Shown here: piece by piece, positions 8,357 to 17,744 of the stretch
Position numbering within the stretch: position 1 is the first letter of the stretch
Layout: each line of letters starts with the position of its first letter
NCBI GenBank assembly: GCA_030753015.1
Contig: JASMDC010000013.1
Location: forward strand, 1 to 64,000
DNA length: 64,000 nt
Direction of reading: 5' to 3'
Origin: Candidatus Undinarchaeales archaeon
Lineage (GTDB): Archaea; SpSt-1190; JASMDC01
Made by a program: the position numbers and the translations under genes
The notes under the pieces: generated by a model
The model's input: only the letters and a program-made list of their open reading frames with translations
Told to the model about the DNA's origin: nothing
The model's database searches: none

Positions 8357-11300
8357 CTAGGACGGTCGATGATAGCGGATGTCCGTGCAACACCGCGTAG
8401 TGGCGTCGGAGAGCTCACAGGCACCGTCCTTCTCAACGATGCTGGGCATGAATCCCTCGGGGCACTTACAGTAGAGGTCGATGAAGCACCCGCCCTTGCC
8501 ATTGAGGCGCGACTGGCACGCACCACCGGTACACAGCTCCAGGGAGTACACCTGCGTGGCGGGTCCCGAGCAGCCCTCGGGGACCGGTCCCTCGGTGATG
8601 CTACCGTCATCGTCGGGGTGGTCATCTTTGTCCCGAGGATCGGTGCCTGCCTCTTCCTCGTCACCGTCGGAGTAGGTGTCCCCATCGGTGTCCGCCTTTT
8701 TCGGATCGGTACCGTTCTGGAACTCCTCTAGGTTGGTGAAGTCGTCCCCGTCGGGATCATCCGCTGAGTCGTCCACGTTCGGATTTAGGCCGTGGTGCTC
8801 CTCCCAGTCGTTGGGCATGCCATCACCGTCCGTATCCGGGTTCGGATCGGGCGGGAGCGGCGGCGTGCTGAGCGGGTCCAGAGGATCGCTGTTGGCCTGG
8901 ACCTCTTCGCCATCAGAGAAGCCGTCACCGTCGGTGTCCGGTTTCTGTGGATTGGTACCCTTCCTGAACTCGTCGATGTTGGAAAGGCCGTCACCGTCGG
9001 CGTCCTCACCAGCGTCGTTCCGAGTTATATCGAGGCTGTTGAGCTGCTCCCAGTCATCGTCCATCCCGTCATTGTCGTTGTCCGTGTTGGGATCCGGGTC
9101 ACCACCTGCGGGGTGGGAGGTCGGATCGAGCGGATCCGTCCGGGCCTGCACCTCGTCACCATCGCTGTAGTAATCCCCGTCAGTGTCCTTCTTCATCGGG
9201 CTGGTCCCGAGCTCGAACTCCTTGAGATTGGTGAGGCCATCACCGTCGGGGTCCTCGTTAGCATCGTTCCTTGTGGGATCGAGCCCGTTCTCCCGCTCCC
9301 ACGGGTCGTGCATGCCGTCGCCGTCCACGTCATTCGGATAGCTGTTCGGATCGTTGGGATCGGTCCCGGCTGTGATCTCGGCACCGTCGCTGAACCCGTC
9401 ATCGTCGCTATCGTCGTCGTTGGGATCGGTGCCGTACTCGTACTCGTCCTCGTTGAGCAGTCCGTCGCCATCGGGATCGAGCGTCGAGTCGTCCGTCTCC
9501 GGATCGAGGCCATTGTCCTCCTCCCAGTCATCGGGCATACCGTCGTCGTCGCCGTCCTCGCCACCGTCGCCGGGCCGTCCGCGCCGGCCCACGAGCCGGG
9601 CATCGGGGAAGTCCTGGATCGGCAGCACGCCACGGAACCACGGGAATCCGTTGGCGTCCTCCACGCCCACGTGGATGTAATAGGTACCCACGGTCGGGAT
9701 CGTGAAGCTCGAGTCGCTCTCGAAGGTCGTGCTCGACTCGGCGTTGGCATCCACTACAAGGGATGTCTGGGCCTCGCCCATGAGCTTGTTCTCATGGAAG
9801 ATGGAGATGTTGATAAGACCCTCGAAGTTGAGGGGCATCCTGTTCTTCGGCACCACAAGTGCCATCACGTTCTCGCCCACTGCAGCGGAGCCGCTGCGCG
9901 CGGAGTCATGGGATAGCTGGAAGAAGGCATCAGTGAAGTCCATCTGAGGCTGGACCACTGAAAGGCGTGCCTTTGGATAGGTCTGATCGCCAAGCCAGTC
10001 CTGGACAAGCACCTGTCCGGCCTCGGTCCACATGGTGATCGAGACACGGAACTCCTTGTTCAGGTCCTCGGGCGTGAACATTATATAATCGGTGGCCGCC
10101 TCGCCCACGGCACCCACGGCGATTGGATTGGAGCCGAAGTCCATGGTGTAGCGGTCGACCTCAAGGCCCTGACCATCAACGATACGAACCATCACCACTC
10201 CGGCGAACTCCGAGTTGAAGGTGTTCTTTACCTTGACGACAGCGCGCACCTCGGCACCGGGGAACGAGACCTGCTTGCCGCCCACGGTAGCAACCTCGCC
10301 ATCGAACAAGGCGTCCTCGAACCCGGGATCGCCCCTCTCGATGAGGAGCTGCATACCGGACACGAAGGGCGGGCTGAGGTAGGCCTGCTTGCCCATGACC
10401 GCAGCAGCACGGATGCGCAGACTGCCCCTGTTATCTGAACCCAGCATGAGAGTCGTGATGGTCATCTCGGGCGTGTAGTAGAGCTTGGCCTTACCTGGGC
10501 CCAGTGCGTTCTCCCCATCCTGGTTCTGGTAGATATGGGCCTTACAGAACTCCCGCACCCGTTCCTTCACATCGCTCTCAGATGGCGGGTCCTTGCACTG
10601 GAGCTTGCGCTTGCAGGCACCCTCGTGCGTCTCCTTGTAGACCTTGATCTTGATGGTCGAGCCCGTCCTGAGCAGTGCGTCGCACTGGCTCGTCGATGCC
10701 TCGGGCATCTCTGCGGAGAGCACGAAGATCTCGGCCAGCTTGGTGGACGTGCACCGGTCGATCGGGACGTTGGCGGCCCCCTTGTACTTACCACCGGGCG
10801 AGGTGAGCTCGTACTCGATTGATGCCTGGCATGAGCTCGACACGTCCTTCACGGTGATGTTGAGGATGCGCCCGTTGCCGATATTGATCTGGGAGTACTT
10901 GCCCAGCCTGGACTTCGTCAGCGAGAGCTCGCCACCGGAATCGCACGTGGGCTCCTCGGAACAGATCTCTGCGCCCTTGCTCACCGATGAACCGTACTCG
11001 TCGACGAGGTCGAGGTTCACCGAACCGGAGAACGGGGACGTGCCATCGTTCTTGATCTTGACATATCCGCGGATTGGCTCACCCAGGAACGCCCGACGCT
11101 TGCCTTCCTCGCCAGCGACCTCGAACCCGGCGCCCTGGACTATGAGGGATACACCGGATCCGATACCGCACTCAGCGGGATCGATCTCGTAATAGCTTGG
11201 TGTGCACTTGCACAGGAAACCCTCGCCCGAGGATGTGGGCTTGTTGATGAGGTTCTCGCAGTTGTAGCGCTCCACACAGCATTGATAGAGTCTCTTGTAG

Positions 11301-14300
11301 TAGTCGTCGGAGTTGGGGAGCTGGCAGTCGATGGCCTTCCCGGTCCCGTCAGAGACCGCAGTGCCCTCTGGATCAGACTCGGAAGCACAATAGCATTGTC
11401 CGGAGACCGTGACGCCGTCCTTGGTGACGACCGCCTTGCAGAAGCCGTAGAAGAGCTGGCGCTTCTTCTCCGGGATCGAGAACTTGTTGCATGCGTCCGT
11501 ACAGGTCTGTGCGGATGTCTGGCCTCCGCTAGCACCACCCTCATTCTGGTAGTCGAAGCACACCGGGTTGGGGAAGAGCCGGCCCAGATCGTCGAACAGG
11601 GCAGCGAGGTTGCGGTAGGCGTCGATGAGCTTTGGTGCTCCCGCCAGGTCCTGCTTGGATGTCGTCTTGAGGCCGAAGCTGCAGAGCATGGGCACCTCCT
11701 TGGGGAAGGAGGCCGTGACGTTGAAGTTGTTACGGTCCTCGACGGTGAGGAACGGCATGTCCTCGCCCGTGCACCCACGCTCGTCGCACTTCACGCACGC
11801 CTCGAGCTCCCCGCCGGCGACCTTTTGGGTCTCGCAGGTGTAGATGCAGTTGCTCGGATCCAGGGTGATGGCGCTGCCGTCGACCTTCTTGATACCGTAC
11901 CCGGAGATCTCGCCCTGGAAGTACGGCTTCCATGCCTTTCCGTCCCAGATGTCAGACGGATAGAATGGATAACATCCGGCGTCCTCGTCCCTGATCTCAC
12001 CGTTGCCCTTCTTGTCGTAGAAGGAAGGTGTGTCCTCGTTACCGTCATTGTCGTGCATATCGTCGCAGGTGACACCGGCCTTCAGGCCTGCGTAGAAGCA
12101 GCCCTTGTTGTCCTTGTCCTCACAGAAGCACTTCTCCCCGCCACGACCGTCGCGCCACGGTGTGATGCGGTAGGGCAGCTTGTTCTTGAGGTTGAGCCGG
12201 TAGCGGAAGGCAGCGTCCCAGAGGGCGCTGATGTTCTGCGGGTAGGTCTTGTCCTTGGCCACATCGTTGAGCGTGTAGAATGTGTCGAAGGTCCCCTCAT
12301 CGGTGGTCACCTTTGTCGATTCGGTACGGTAGGTGTCCTGGACGATCTTGAAGTATCGCTTGTCGAGGTCACCGATGATGGCCATGACCAACTGCTTGGT
12401 CATGATCTCGAAGTCCTGGGAGGTCACATCAGCGAAGGTGTTCTCCTGCATGGTCTCCTCGACCTGCTGCTGGAGGTCCTTGAGCTCAAGACAGTACTGA
12501 GCCTTGCGGGCCCACGCGGCCGAGGGATTGTCCATGGGCTGGCAGTCGCAAGAGTACTCCTCGGGTCGGCTGGACTTGTCCAGGCACTCGAGCCCTTCTA
12601 CATAATGGCCCATCTTGACCTGGAATTCGATCTGGTGCCGGATATAACCGTCAAGGTAGTCGATCATCTTGGTGAGCTTGACGCCCACGTCGCAGGGATC
12701 GTCTGTGGCAGGGTTCTGGTCGCCGATGGTGAACTGTGGCACGCCCTCGTCGGTGACCGAGTCGGCGTTCACGGTGAACATTCGCATGCCGAGCGCCGTG
12801 CAGGCGTTCTTGGCCTTGAGCACATCCCGGATGCACTTCTCCACCGCAGGGGTGTGGGGTATCACGGACCGGGAATTGAAGAGGTTATCCAGTGTGCTGT
12901 CGGGAAGTGTGCGCCACTCCTGGTCGATCGCGACACCGGACGAGCTGGACGCCATCTCCGTGGAGGTAGCGAAACACGCGCTCCCCTGCGTGTAGAGCGG
13001 ACATCGCTTGAAGGACGAGTCGGAGAGCCAGGCCTCGCCGATGGGAGTAGGCCTGTAGAGCTCGCACACGGGCAGGGTGCACAGCTGAACGGCCATCCGG
13101 TAGTCCACCTCGTCGGCGAGCTTGCCACGGATACCGTCCCTGTTGACGCCCTTGTTGATGATATCGCCGATAGCGAAGAACCGCTTCTTGTCCTTCACCT
13201 GCTCGGCAGCAGGATGATTGTCCAGGAGGGCCTCGTGCAGTGTCTTGCGGCCTATCTCCATCCGGTAGGTGGACGTTGTGATCTGACAGCCGCCGTAGGT
13301 CGTGATAACGCTATCGAGCAGACTGTTGCAGCTCTGGCACTGCTTGTTCAGTGCCCCCTTGAGATTGGCGATCGTCGTCTTGATCGTCTTGAGGAAGGTC
13401 ACACGGTCATCCATGTAGGACTTGATGTACTCGAGGTGTGCCCGCTTATTGGCGTGGACGAAGGGATCACAGGTCCCGTCCTCCTTGATGAGACGCCGCT
13501 TCTTCCCACCGCCGACGTCGACACAGTCGTCACCCTCCGTACATGGAGCGGGGCCGACGATGGCCTTGCGGTAGGCCGCGGCGAACGAGGAGTCCATGAC
13601 GATCTGGGCTGAGATCGCGTCCTCGGTACACAGCTTGGAGCGCGGGTCGCCGGACGCGAAGTTGCACTCCTTCTCGATGATGACCTCGCTCTTCTGCCCG
13701 TCGGTGCACACGCCGGCCGTGTTGTCCGTGGGCGTGTTCATTATCTCGTCAGCGAGCTTGGACAGGTCGGGCGTGTTCCCGAACCGGTACAGCTCAGCGC
13801 TGTACTTGAAGAAGGACTGGGTCCAGTCGACGCCCACCGAAGGATCGATCATCGAGCTGGTAATGACGATACCGCGGTGGATGACGTTCTTGTTCTTCAT
13901 GTACTTCAGGCCACCGGAGACCATCTTCTTTCCAAGACGCTTGGCCGCGTGTTCAGCAGCCTCCTTGATGGCGCTCTCGCTGGCCTCCTTTGCCGCTGCT
14001 TTCGCCACCGCCTTCCAGGCGCGTTGGCCTGCCGCCTTCGCAGCTTTCTTCGCGGCGGCCTCGGCGGCCTCCTGCGCGGCCTCCTTTACAAGCTGTTTTG
14101 CCACCCGTTTCGAGCCTGCTTCGACAAGCTCCTTGGACAACAGCTCGGCAGCTTCCTTTGCGGCCTTCTTCGCAGCCACATTGGCCGCATGCTTCACGGC
14201 CCACTTGGGCGCCACCTTGTTGATAAGACCTCCCGCCACCTTCGTCGCTCCCTTCTTCACGGCACCGCCAACGGCATTGGTAGCGGCCTTGTGGATCTTT

Positions 14301-16714
14301 GAGAGCGGCCCGCCATAGCCAATAGAGATGACGAATCCGGTCGCGTGACCAAGGAACTTACCGAGAGCGGCCTCCTCTGAGAATCCGCCTGTGTAGATAT
14401 GACAGCACTTCCCGCCGTTCTCCCGGCACTTTCCGAGCAGACCGTTGGAGGGCGGGTTGTAGATGATGCTCATGAGGAGTTCGGGCTGGAATGACCAGAC
14501 ATACTTGGAGTCCGCCATTGTCGCCTCGGCGGCCTGGCCCACGAGGAAGTCCGCAGGATCCTGTGGCCGGTTGACGTTGGGATCTATAACGGGCAGGAAT
14601 CCCTCGACCCCGTCTATCTCCGCGGTCTCGATGAACGTGATCACGGGCTTCGCTTCTAGCTCGGCCCGGTACGGGCTCTTGATATCTTTGTTGATCCCCG
14701 TGAAGCTACCGAGAAGGTTCTCTAGGGTTAGCGCCCGGATTATCTCAACGTCCTTACCATCACGGTTAACCTTCGTGGTCTCGAACTCCGCCTTTCGGCC
14801 CGATTTGAGGATGGGAGATCCCATATAGGTGACGACGTGTGGCTCGTCGACCTCTCGGGTGCAGTCCAGTACCACTCCGAAAGCATAGCTTTCGACTTCT
14901 TGCTGGGAGAGCTGGGCAGGCCAGAGGCGGCGTGATTTGAACGCGCTCTCGTCGTAGCTGTCCAACAGGGTACCTGTGAAGAAACCCACTACTCCGCTCA
15001 AGAATCCCCCGCCTTCGGAAGCGCCGAGGGCCTTCTTCCCATCGAACGCGCACTCGTTCTCCTTTAGCCCGGAGATCTCGCAGTACTGTTCCTTTATTCC
15101 GTACACTGCCTGTTCCTTCTCGTCCGCTGCATCTCCAGGATCAGCTTCGTTGATGGGACATGTCGCGAACACCTTGGAGTTGAGCGTGATGAGCCAGGGG
15201 AGCTTGAGCTCTCCGTCAGATATCCGTGGTTTCTTGATCGCGTCATAGGTCTTGGTATCAACGGCTGTGTTCCGCAAAAGGTTGCGGGGGCATGCCTTGA
15301 TCTTTTCAACGTCCACTTCCCATTGAGTGCACTCGTACCGGTATTTGTCCTCCTTGCACTTGAAGAAGCGAGGTCCGAGGATGAGGGGTACTCCCAAGGT
15401 CACCATCTCGGCCTGGTTCTCCCGTCCCCACTCGGAGATGGCCGTACCGGTTATGAGCTCGGAGACGTCCTTATCATCAGCGTTTTTCGTCATCCACTCG
15501 GACGGTCCCTTGGCGAAGGGATTACGCCCCTTGGTCATTTTACAGTGATGCATGCACACCGTGCCGAAGAACACGCGGGAAGCTATGTCTGCCTCCTCCT
15601 TCCCACCCGAGAGCAGGTCCGCGGTCATGCGAGCGATGTCCGTGACACCGTAGGTCAACTCCGAAGCGAGCCCCTGGGTGAATCCGGCCGCGTTCTGTGA
15701 TATCTTATCCCTGGTGACGGGTTTGAGCGTGATCTTCTCGTAGCAGTCTATTGCCAGATCGAAGCACTCGTCGCACCGCTCCTCGTTCTTGAGCACGTCC
15801 ACGGTTATGTCGACGCACCGGGACATCGGCCAGCTGGCGAAGAGCATAACATGGGTCAAGTAGGTGTCGTAGACTGCATTGTACAACTCCCAAGCCTGGT
15901 TGAAGTAACAGTCCTTCTGCATGTCACCGGTCTGGCTATCACAGGGCCCGAGCGTGCCCTTCAGGCTCTCCTTGTTGATATCGGCCCATTCATATGCAAA
16001 GAGGGTGGCGAGCGTTGAGATCACATTGCGGAACTCATTGGCCTCCATGACAGCGGCGCGCTCCTTGAAGCCTTCTTTCTCTCCACCGAAGAAGTCGAAG
16101 CTCAGGGCATCGGCAACATGGTCGGCGGCCCCGGGCCCCTCAGGTGCCTCGAGGCGTTCCTCGCATACGGAGTACTCCTCGCCATCTTTCTTTTCTGTCT
16201 TCCACTTCTTGCAGGGGAACCGGTTCTCGACGACCATCTCCCAGAAGGTTATCTCGTCCGGACCACCGTCCGTCCCGTCCTGCATGAGGCAGATAGGGAC
16301 AAAGATGTTCGAGGGCTTACTATCGTCTTCCAGGTTCTCCAGATCGATGTTGAGCCAACCACATCCGGGATCCCCGTCGGCCGCATCTACGAGACTGCAT
16401 ATCTTGAGGGAATAGAGCCGTTCGATGTTGTCGAGAGAGATGTCGAAATGACTTACGCCCTGGGGGTTCAGACCGAAGAATATATCCTTCTTGAACAAAG
16501 GATCGAAATCACCCTCGGAGTCAAGGAATACGTACTTGAGGTCTGGATTGGAGAACACCGCGGTCTGGAGCGCTTCCACCTCGATAGTACCCGCTCCAAG
16601 CTGCTGCATGAGCGGCCGCATCACCTCGAGACAGCCCTTCCCAGATGACGTCGTATCCTCCGCCAAGACCAGGGAAAGGGACAGGATGATTGCTAGGATG
16701 GTCACTATCTCCAT
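8357..16714 (-). CDS. Giant secreted Cys-rich protein with C-terminal TSP3-type Ca2+ repeats (family A, copy 1), 2,785 aa
   Basis: I use the ATG at 16714 (MEIVTILAIILSLSLVLA, a clear signal peptide) rather than an in-frame TTG at 16735. The N-terminal 770 residues are Cys-rich with 'CDECFDLAIDCYEKI' near 315. 'CHIYTGGFSEEAALGKFLGH' is near 772. A striking Ala/Lys/Glu helical segment occupies about 800-945, ending at 'GVDWTQSFFKYSAELYRFG'. Long Cys-rich and beta-rich regions follow. Residues about 2,380-2,690 hold repeated thrombospondin-type-3/EF-like Asp-rich units ('DPDGDGLLNEDEYEYGTDP', 'DTDGDGFSDGEEVQANSDP'), a Ca2+-binding fold. The end is a small Cys domain ('CTGGACQSRLNGKGGCFIDL'). No C-terminal anchor or catalytic motif is recognised. 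It is paralogous to A2 (23,976-32,087) outside the swapped modules. First gene of the A1-B1-C1 cassette. Confidence 0.85.
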   Translation of the reverse strand: MEIVTILAIILSLSLVLAEDTTSSGKGCLEVMRPLMQQLGAGTIEVEALQTAVFSNPDLKYVFLDSEGDFDPLFKKDIFFGLNPQGVSHFDISLDNIERLYSLKICSLVDAADGDPGCGWLNIDLENLEDDSKPSNIFVPICLMQDGTDGGPDEITFWEMVVENRFPCKKWKTEKKDGEEYSVCEERLEAPEGPGAADHVADALSFDFFGGEKEGFKERAAVMEANEFRNVISTLATLFAYEWADINKESLKGTLGPCDSQTGDMQKDCYFNQAWELYNAVYDTYLTHVMLFASWPMSRCVDITVDVLKNEERCDECFDLAIDCYEKITLKPVTRDKISQNAAGFTQGLASELTYGVTDIARMTADLLSGGKEEADIASRVFFGTVCMHHCKMTKGRNPFAKGPSEWMTKNADDKDVSELITGTAISEWGRENQAEMVTLGVPLILGPRFFKCKEDKYRYECTQWEVDVEKIKACPRNLLRNTAVDTKTYDAIKKPRISDGELKLPWLITLNSKVFATCPINEADPGDAADEKEQAVYGIKEQYCEISGLKENECAFDGKKALGASEGGGFLSGVVGFFTGTLLDSYDESAFKSRRLWPAQLSQQEVESYAFGVVLDCTREVDEPHVVTYMGSPILKSGRKAEFETTKVNRDGKDVEIIRALTLENLLGSFTGINKDIKSPYRAELEAKPVITFIETAEIDGVEGFLPVIDPNVNRPQDPADFLVGQAAEATMADSKYVWSFQPELLMSIIYNPPSNGLLGKCRENGGKCCHIYTGGFSEEAALGKFLGHATGFVISIGYGGPLSKIHKAATNAVGGAVKKGATKVAGGLINKVAPKWAVKHAANVAAKKAAKEAAELLSKELVEAGSKRVAKQLVKEAAQEAAEAAAKKAAKAAGQRAWKAVAKAAAKEASESAIKEAAEHAAKRLGKKMVSGGLKYMKNKNVIHRGIVITSSMIDPSVGVDWTQSFFKYSAELYRFGNTPDLSKLADEIMNTPTDNTAGVCTDGQKSEVIIEKECNFASGDPRSKLCTEDAISAQIVMDSSFAAAYRKAIVGPAPCTEGDDCVDVGGGKKRRLIKEDGTCDPFVHANKRAHLEYIKSYMDDRVTFLKTIKTTIANLKGALNKQCQSCNSLLDSVITTYGGCQITTSTYRMEIGRKTLHEALLDNHPAAEQVKDKKRFFAIGDIINKGVNRDGIRGKLADEVDYRMAVQLCTLPVCELYRPTPIGEAWLSDSSFKRCPLYTQGSACFATSTEMASSSSGVAIDQEWRTLPDSTLDNLFNSRSVIPHTPAVEKCIRDVLKAKNACTALGMRMFTVNADSVTDEGVPQFTIGDQNPATDDPCDVGVKLTKMIDYLDGYIRHQIEFQVKMGHYVEGLECLDKSSRPEEYSCDCQPMDNPSAAWARKAQYCLELKDLQQQVEETMQENTFADVTSQDFEIMTKQLVMAIIGDLDKRYFKIVQDTYRTESTKVTTDEGTFDTFYTLNDVAKDKTYPQNISALWDAAFRYRLNLKNKLPYRITPWRDGRGGEKCFCEDKDNKGCFYAGLKAGVTCDDMHDNDGNEDTPSFYDKKGNGEIRDEDAGCYPFYPSDIWDGKAWKPYFQGEISGYGIKKVDGSAITLDPSNCIYTCETQKVAGGELEACVKCDERGCTGEDMPFLTVEDRNNFNVTASFPKEVPMLCSFGLKTTSKQDLAGAPKLIDAYRNLAALFDDLGRLFPNPVCFDYQNEGGASGGQTSAQTCTDACNKFSIPEKKRQLFYGFCKAVVTKDGVTVSGQCYCASESDPEGTAVSDGTGKAIDCQLPNSDDYYKRLYQCCVERYNCENLINKPTSSGEGFLCKCTPSYYEIDPAECGIGSGVSLIVQGAGFEVAGEEGKRRAFLGEPIRGYVKIKNDGTSPFSGSVNLDLVDEYGSSVSKGAEICSEEPTCDSGGELSLTKSRLGKYSQINIGNGRILNITVKDVSSSCQASIEYELTSPGGKYKGAANVPIDRCTSTKLAEIFVLSAEMPEASTSQCDALLRTGSTIKIKVYKETHEGACKRKLQCKDPPSESDVKERVREFCKAHIYQNQDGENALGPGKAKLYYTPEMTITTLMLGSDNRGSLRIRAAAVMGKQAYLSPPFVSGMQLLIERGDPGFEDALFDGEVATVGGKQVSFPGAEVRAVVKVKNTFNSEFAGVVMVRIVDGQGLEVDRYTMDFGSNPIAVGAVGEAATDYIMFTPEDLNKEFRVSITMWTEAGQVLVQDWLGDQTYPKARLSVVQPQMDFTDAFFQLSHDSARSGSAAVGENVMALVVPKNRMPLNFEGLINISIFHENKLMGEAQTSLVVDANAESSTTFESDSSFTIPTVGTYYIHVGVEDANGFPWFRGVLPIQDFPDARLVGRRGRPGDGGEDGDDDGMPDDWEEDNGLDPETDDSTLDPDGDGLLNEDEYEYGTDPNDDDSDDDGFSDGAEITAGTDPNDPNSYPNDVDGDGMHDPWERENGLDPTRNDANEDPDGDGLTNLKEFELGTSPMKKDTDGDYYSDGDEVQARTDPLDPTSHPAGGDPDPNTDNDNDGMDDDWEQLNSLDITRNDAGEDADGDGLSNIDEFRKGTNPQKPDTDGDGFSDGEEVQANSDPLDPLSTPPLPPDPNPDTDGDGMPNDWEEHHGLNPNVDDSADDPDGDDFTNLEEFQNGTDPKKADTDGDTYSDGDEEEAGTDPRDKDDHPDDDGSITEGPVPEGCSGPATQVYSLELCTGGACQSRLNGKGGCFIDLYCKCPEGFMPSIVEKDGACELSDATTRCCTDIRYHRPS
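8640..9570 (-). repeat. Asp-rich TSP3/EF-like calcium repeats within A1
   Basis: Within the A1 coding sequence, units of the type 'DxDGDGLxNxxExxxGTDPxxxDTDGDGxSDGxEVxxxTDP' recur at least four times, separated by Pro-rich linkers such as 'PLPPDPNPDTDGDGMPNDW'. The spacing of Asp/Gly matches thrombospondin type 3 repeats, which coordinate Ca2+ and are common stalks on secreted proteins. The paralog A2 has no such repeats at the same place. Confidence 0.85.
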
Positions 16715-17018
16715 CCGCCCGTCCTTTTTAAACAAGACTTTTTACCCCCTTACAGTTACGACAGATAGTTCTATCTAGTTGATATTATGGATTGTGGAGT
16801 TTAAATAGTTTTGCCAAAGCACGCTGCGTGCTTCTCTCCGTCCATTTAGAGAAAATACAAGGTTTATTTGGATCCTTTCGCCTGAAACGCTCTTTTTACG
16901 CGAATTCTCGAAAGCTGAGGGCGTTTTTCATTTCGCTACGTGGCGCAGTTCGCTCCCGTCGACGTTCAGGGACGGCGGGTGCCGTTGTATATATAGTTTT
17001 CGGGAGGACGGAGAGGCC
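16715..17018. other. Divergent intergenic region A1 / nth with perfect inverted repeat
   Basis: About 300 bp of control region. For nth the TATA box is TATATATAG at 16988-16996. For A1, candidate TATA elements on the minus strand are CTATTTAAAC (about 16,799-16,808) and GGTAAAAAGT (about 16,739-16,748). Between them AAGCACG-CTG-CGTGCTT (16,817-16,833) is a perfect 7-bp inverted repeat with a 3-nt spacer, a possible operator just upstream of the distal A1 TATA. No gene is evident. Confidence 0.4.
16988..16996 (+). promoter_or_regulatory. TATA box of nth
   Basis: TATATATAG, 23-31 nt before the ATG at 17019, fits an archaeal promoter giving a leaderless or nearly leaderless transcript. Confidence 0.55.
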
Positions 17019-17717
17019 ATGGAGCCGGCTGTCGAACGTGCTCCCCGCATCCTTTCCCGCCTCTACAGCGCCTACCCGAACGCCACGTGCGCTCTCACTC
17101 ACCAGGACCCATGGCAGCTGCTGGTCGCCACCATACTCTCGGCCCAGTGCACCGACAAACGCGTGAACATGGTAACGCCCGAGCTGTTCGCACGGTACCC
17201 CACACCCGATGCCGTTGCAGCCGCGGAACAGGAAGAGCTAGAGAGTATTATCCATTCGACCGGGTTCTACCACGCCAAGGCACGTCACCTGCGGGCATCG
17301 GCGAGCATCATCGCCGAGGAACATGGCGGTCGTGTTCCCGACAACATGGAGGAGCTACTCAAACTTCCTGGTGTCGCACGGAAGACGGCCAATGTCGTGC
17401 TCGGCACGGGTTACGGCATCGCCGTGGGTGTGGTCGTGGACACGCACGTTTTCCGCATCTCTCGCCGCCTGGGACTCTCTGCTGGCCGCTCACCCTCGAT
17501 TGTCGAGCGTGATCTCATAAGGGTCGTGCCTCGGGACGAGTGGATCATGTATTCACACCTTCTCATCCACCACGGCAGGGCCGTATGTATGGCGCGCAAG
17601 CCTACCTGTAAGGGATGCACGCTTACCGACCTGTGCCCGTCCGCTTTCTTTTCCGAGAGTCGTACCAAGGACCTCCATGTATCACTCAAGGCAGCCCCGT
17701 CCAAAGGAAAGGATTAA
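17019..17717 (+). CDS. nth: Endonuclease III
   Basis: Base-excision-repair DNA glycosylase/AP lyase acting on oxidised pyrimidines. The helix-hairpin-helix is 'LPGVARKTANVV' (116-127) with the catalytic Lys122. 'VVVDTHVFRIS' supplies the catalytic Asp (about 141). The [4Fe-4S] cluster ligands are C190-x6-C197-x2-C200-x5-C206 ('CMARKPTCKGCTLTDLC'), the standard spacing. The length of 232 aa is typical. The gene lies between the two A-B-C cassettes and is transcribed against them. The downstream transglutaminase-like frame begins in the same reading frame after the TAA at 17715-17717, so the two may share a transcript. Confidence 0.95.
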   Translation: MEPAVERAPRILSRLYSAYPNATCALTHQDPWQLLVATILSAQCTDKRVNMVTPELFARYPTPDAVAAAEQEELESIIHSTGFYHAKARHLRASASIIAEEHGGRVPDNMEELLKLPGVARKTANVVLGTGYGIAVGVVVDTHVFRISRRLGLSAGRSPSIVERDLIRVVPRDEWIMYSHLLIHHGRAVCMARKPTCKGCTLTDLCPSAFFSESRTKDLHVSLKAAPSKGKD

Positions 17718-17744
17718 GAACTCTCGGCCTCGGCGAACACCGTC

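Noticed and set aside
8109-8393. 95-residue upstream extension of B1
   Set aside because: Unnatural composition, missing from B2, and the promoter and class III signal place the start at 8108.
11282-13612. 776-aa open frame on the plus strand inside A1
   Set aside because: Antisense shadow of the giant A1 gene; Val/Leu/Gly/Arg-rich with no domain, produced by high-GC third positions.
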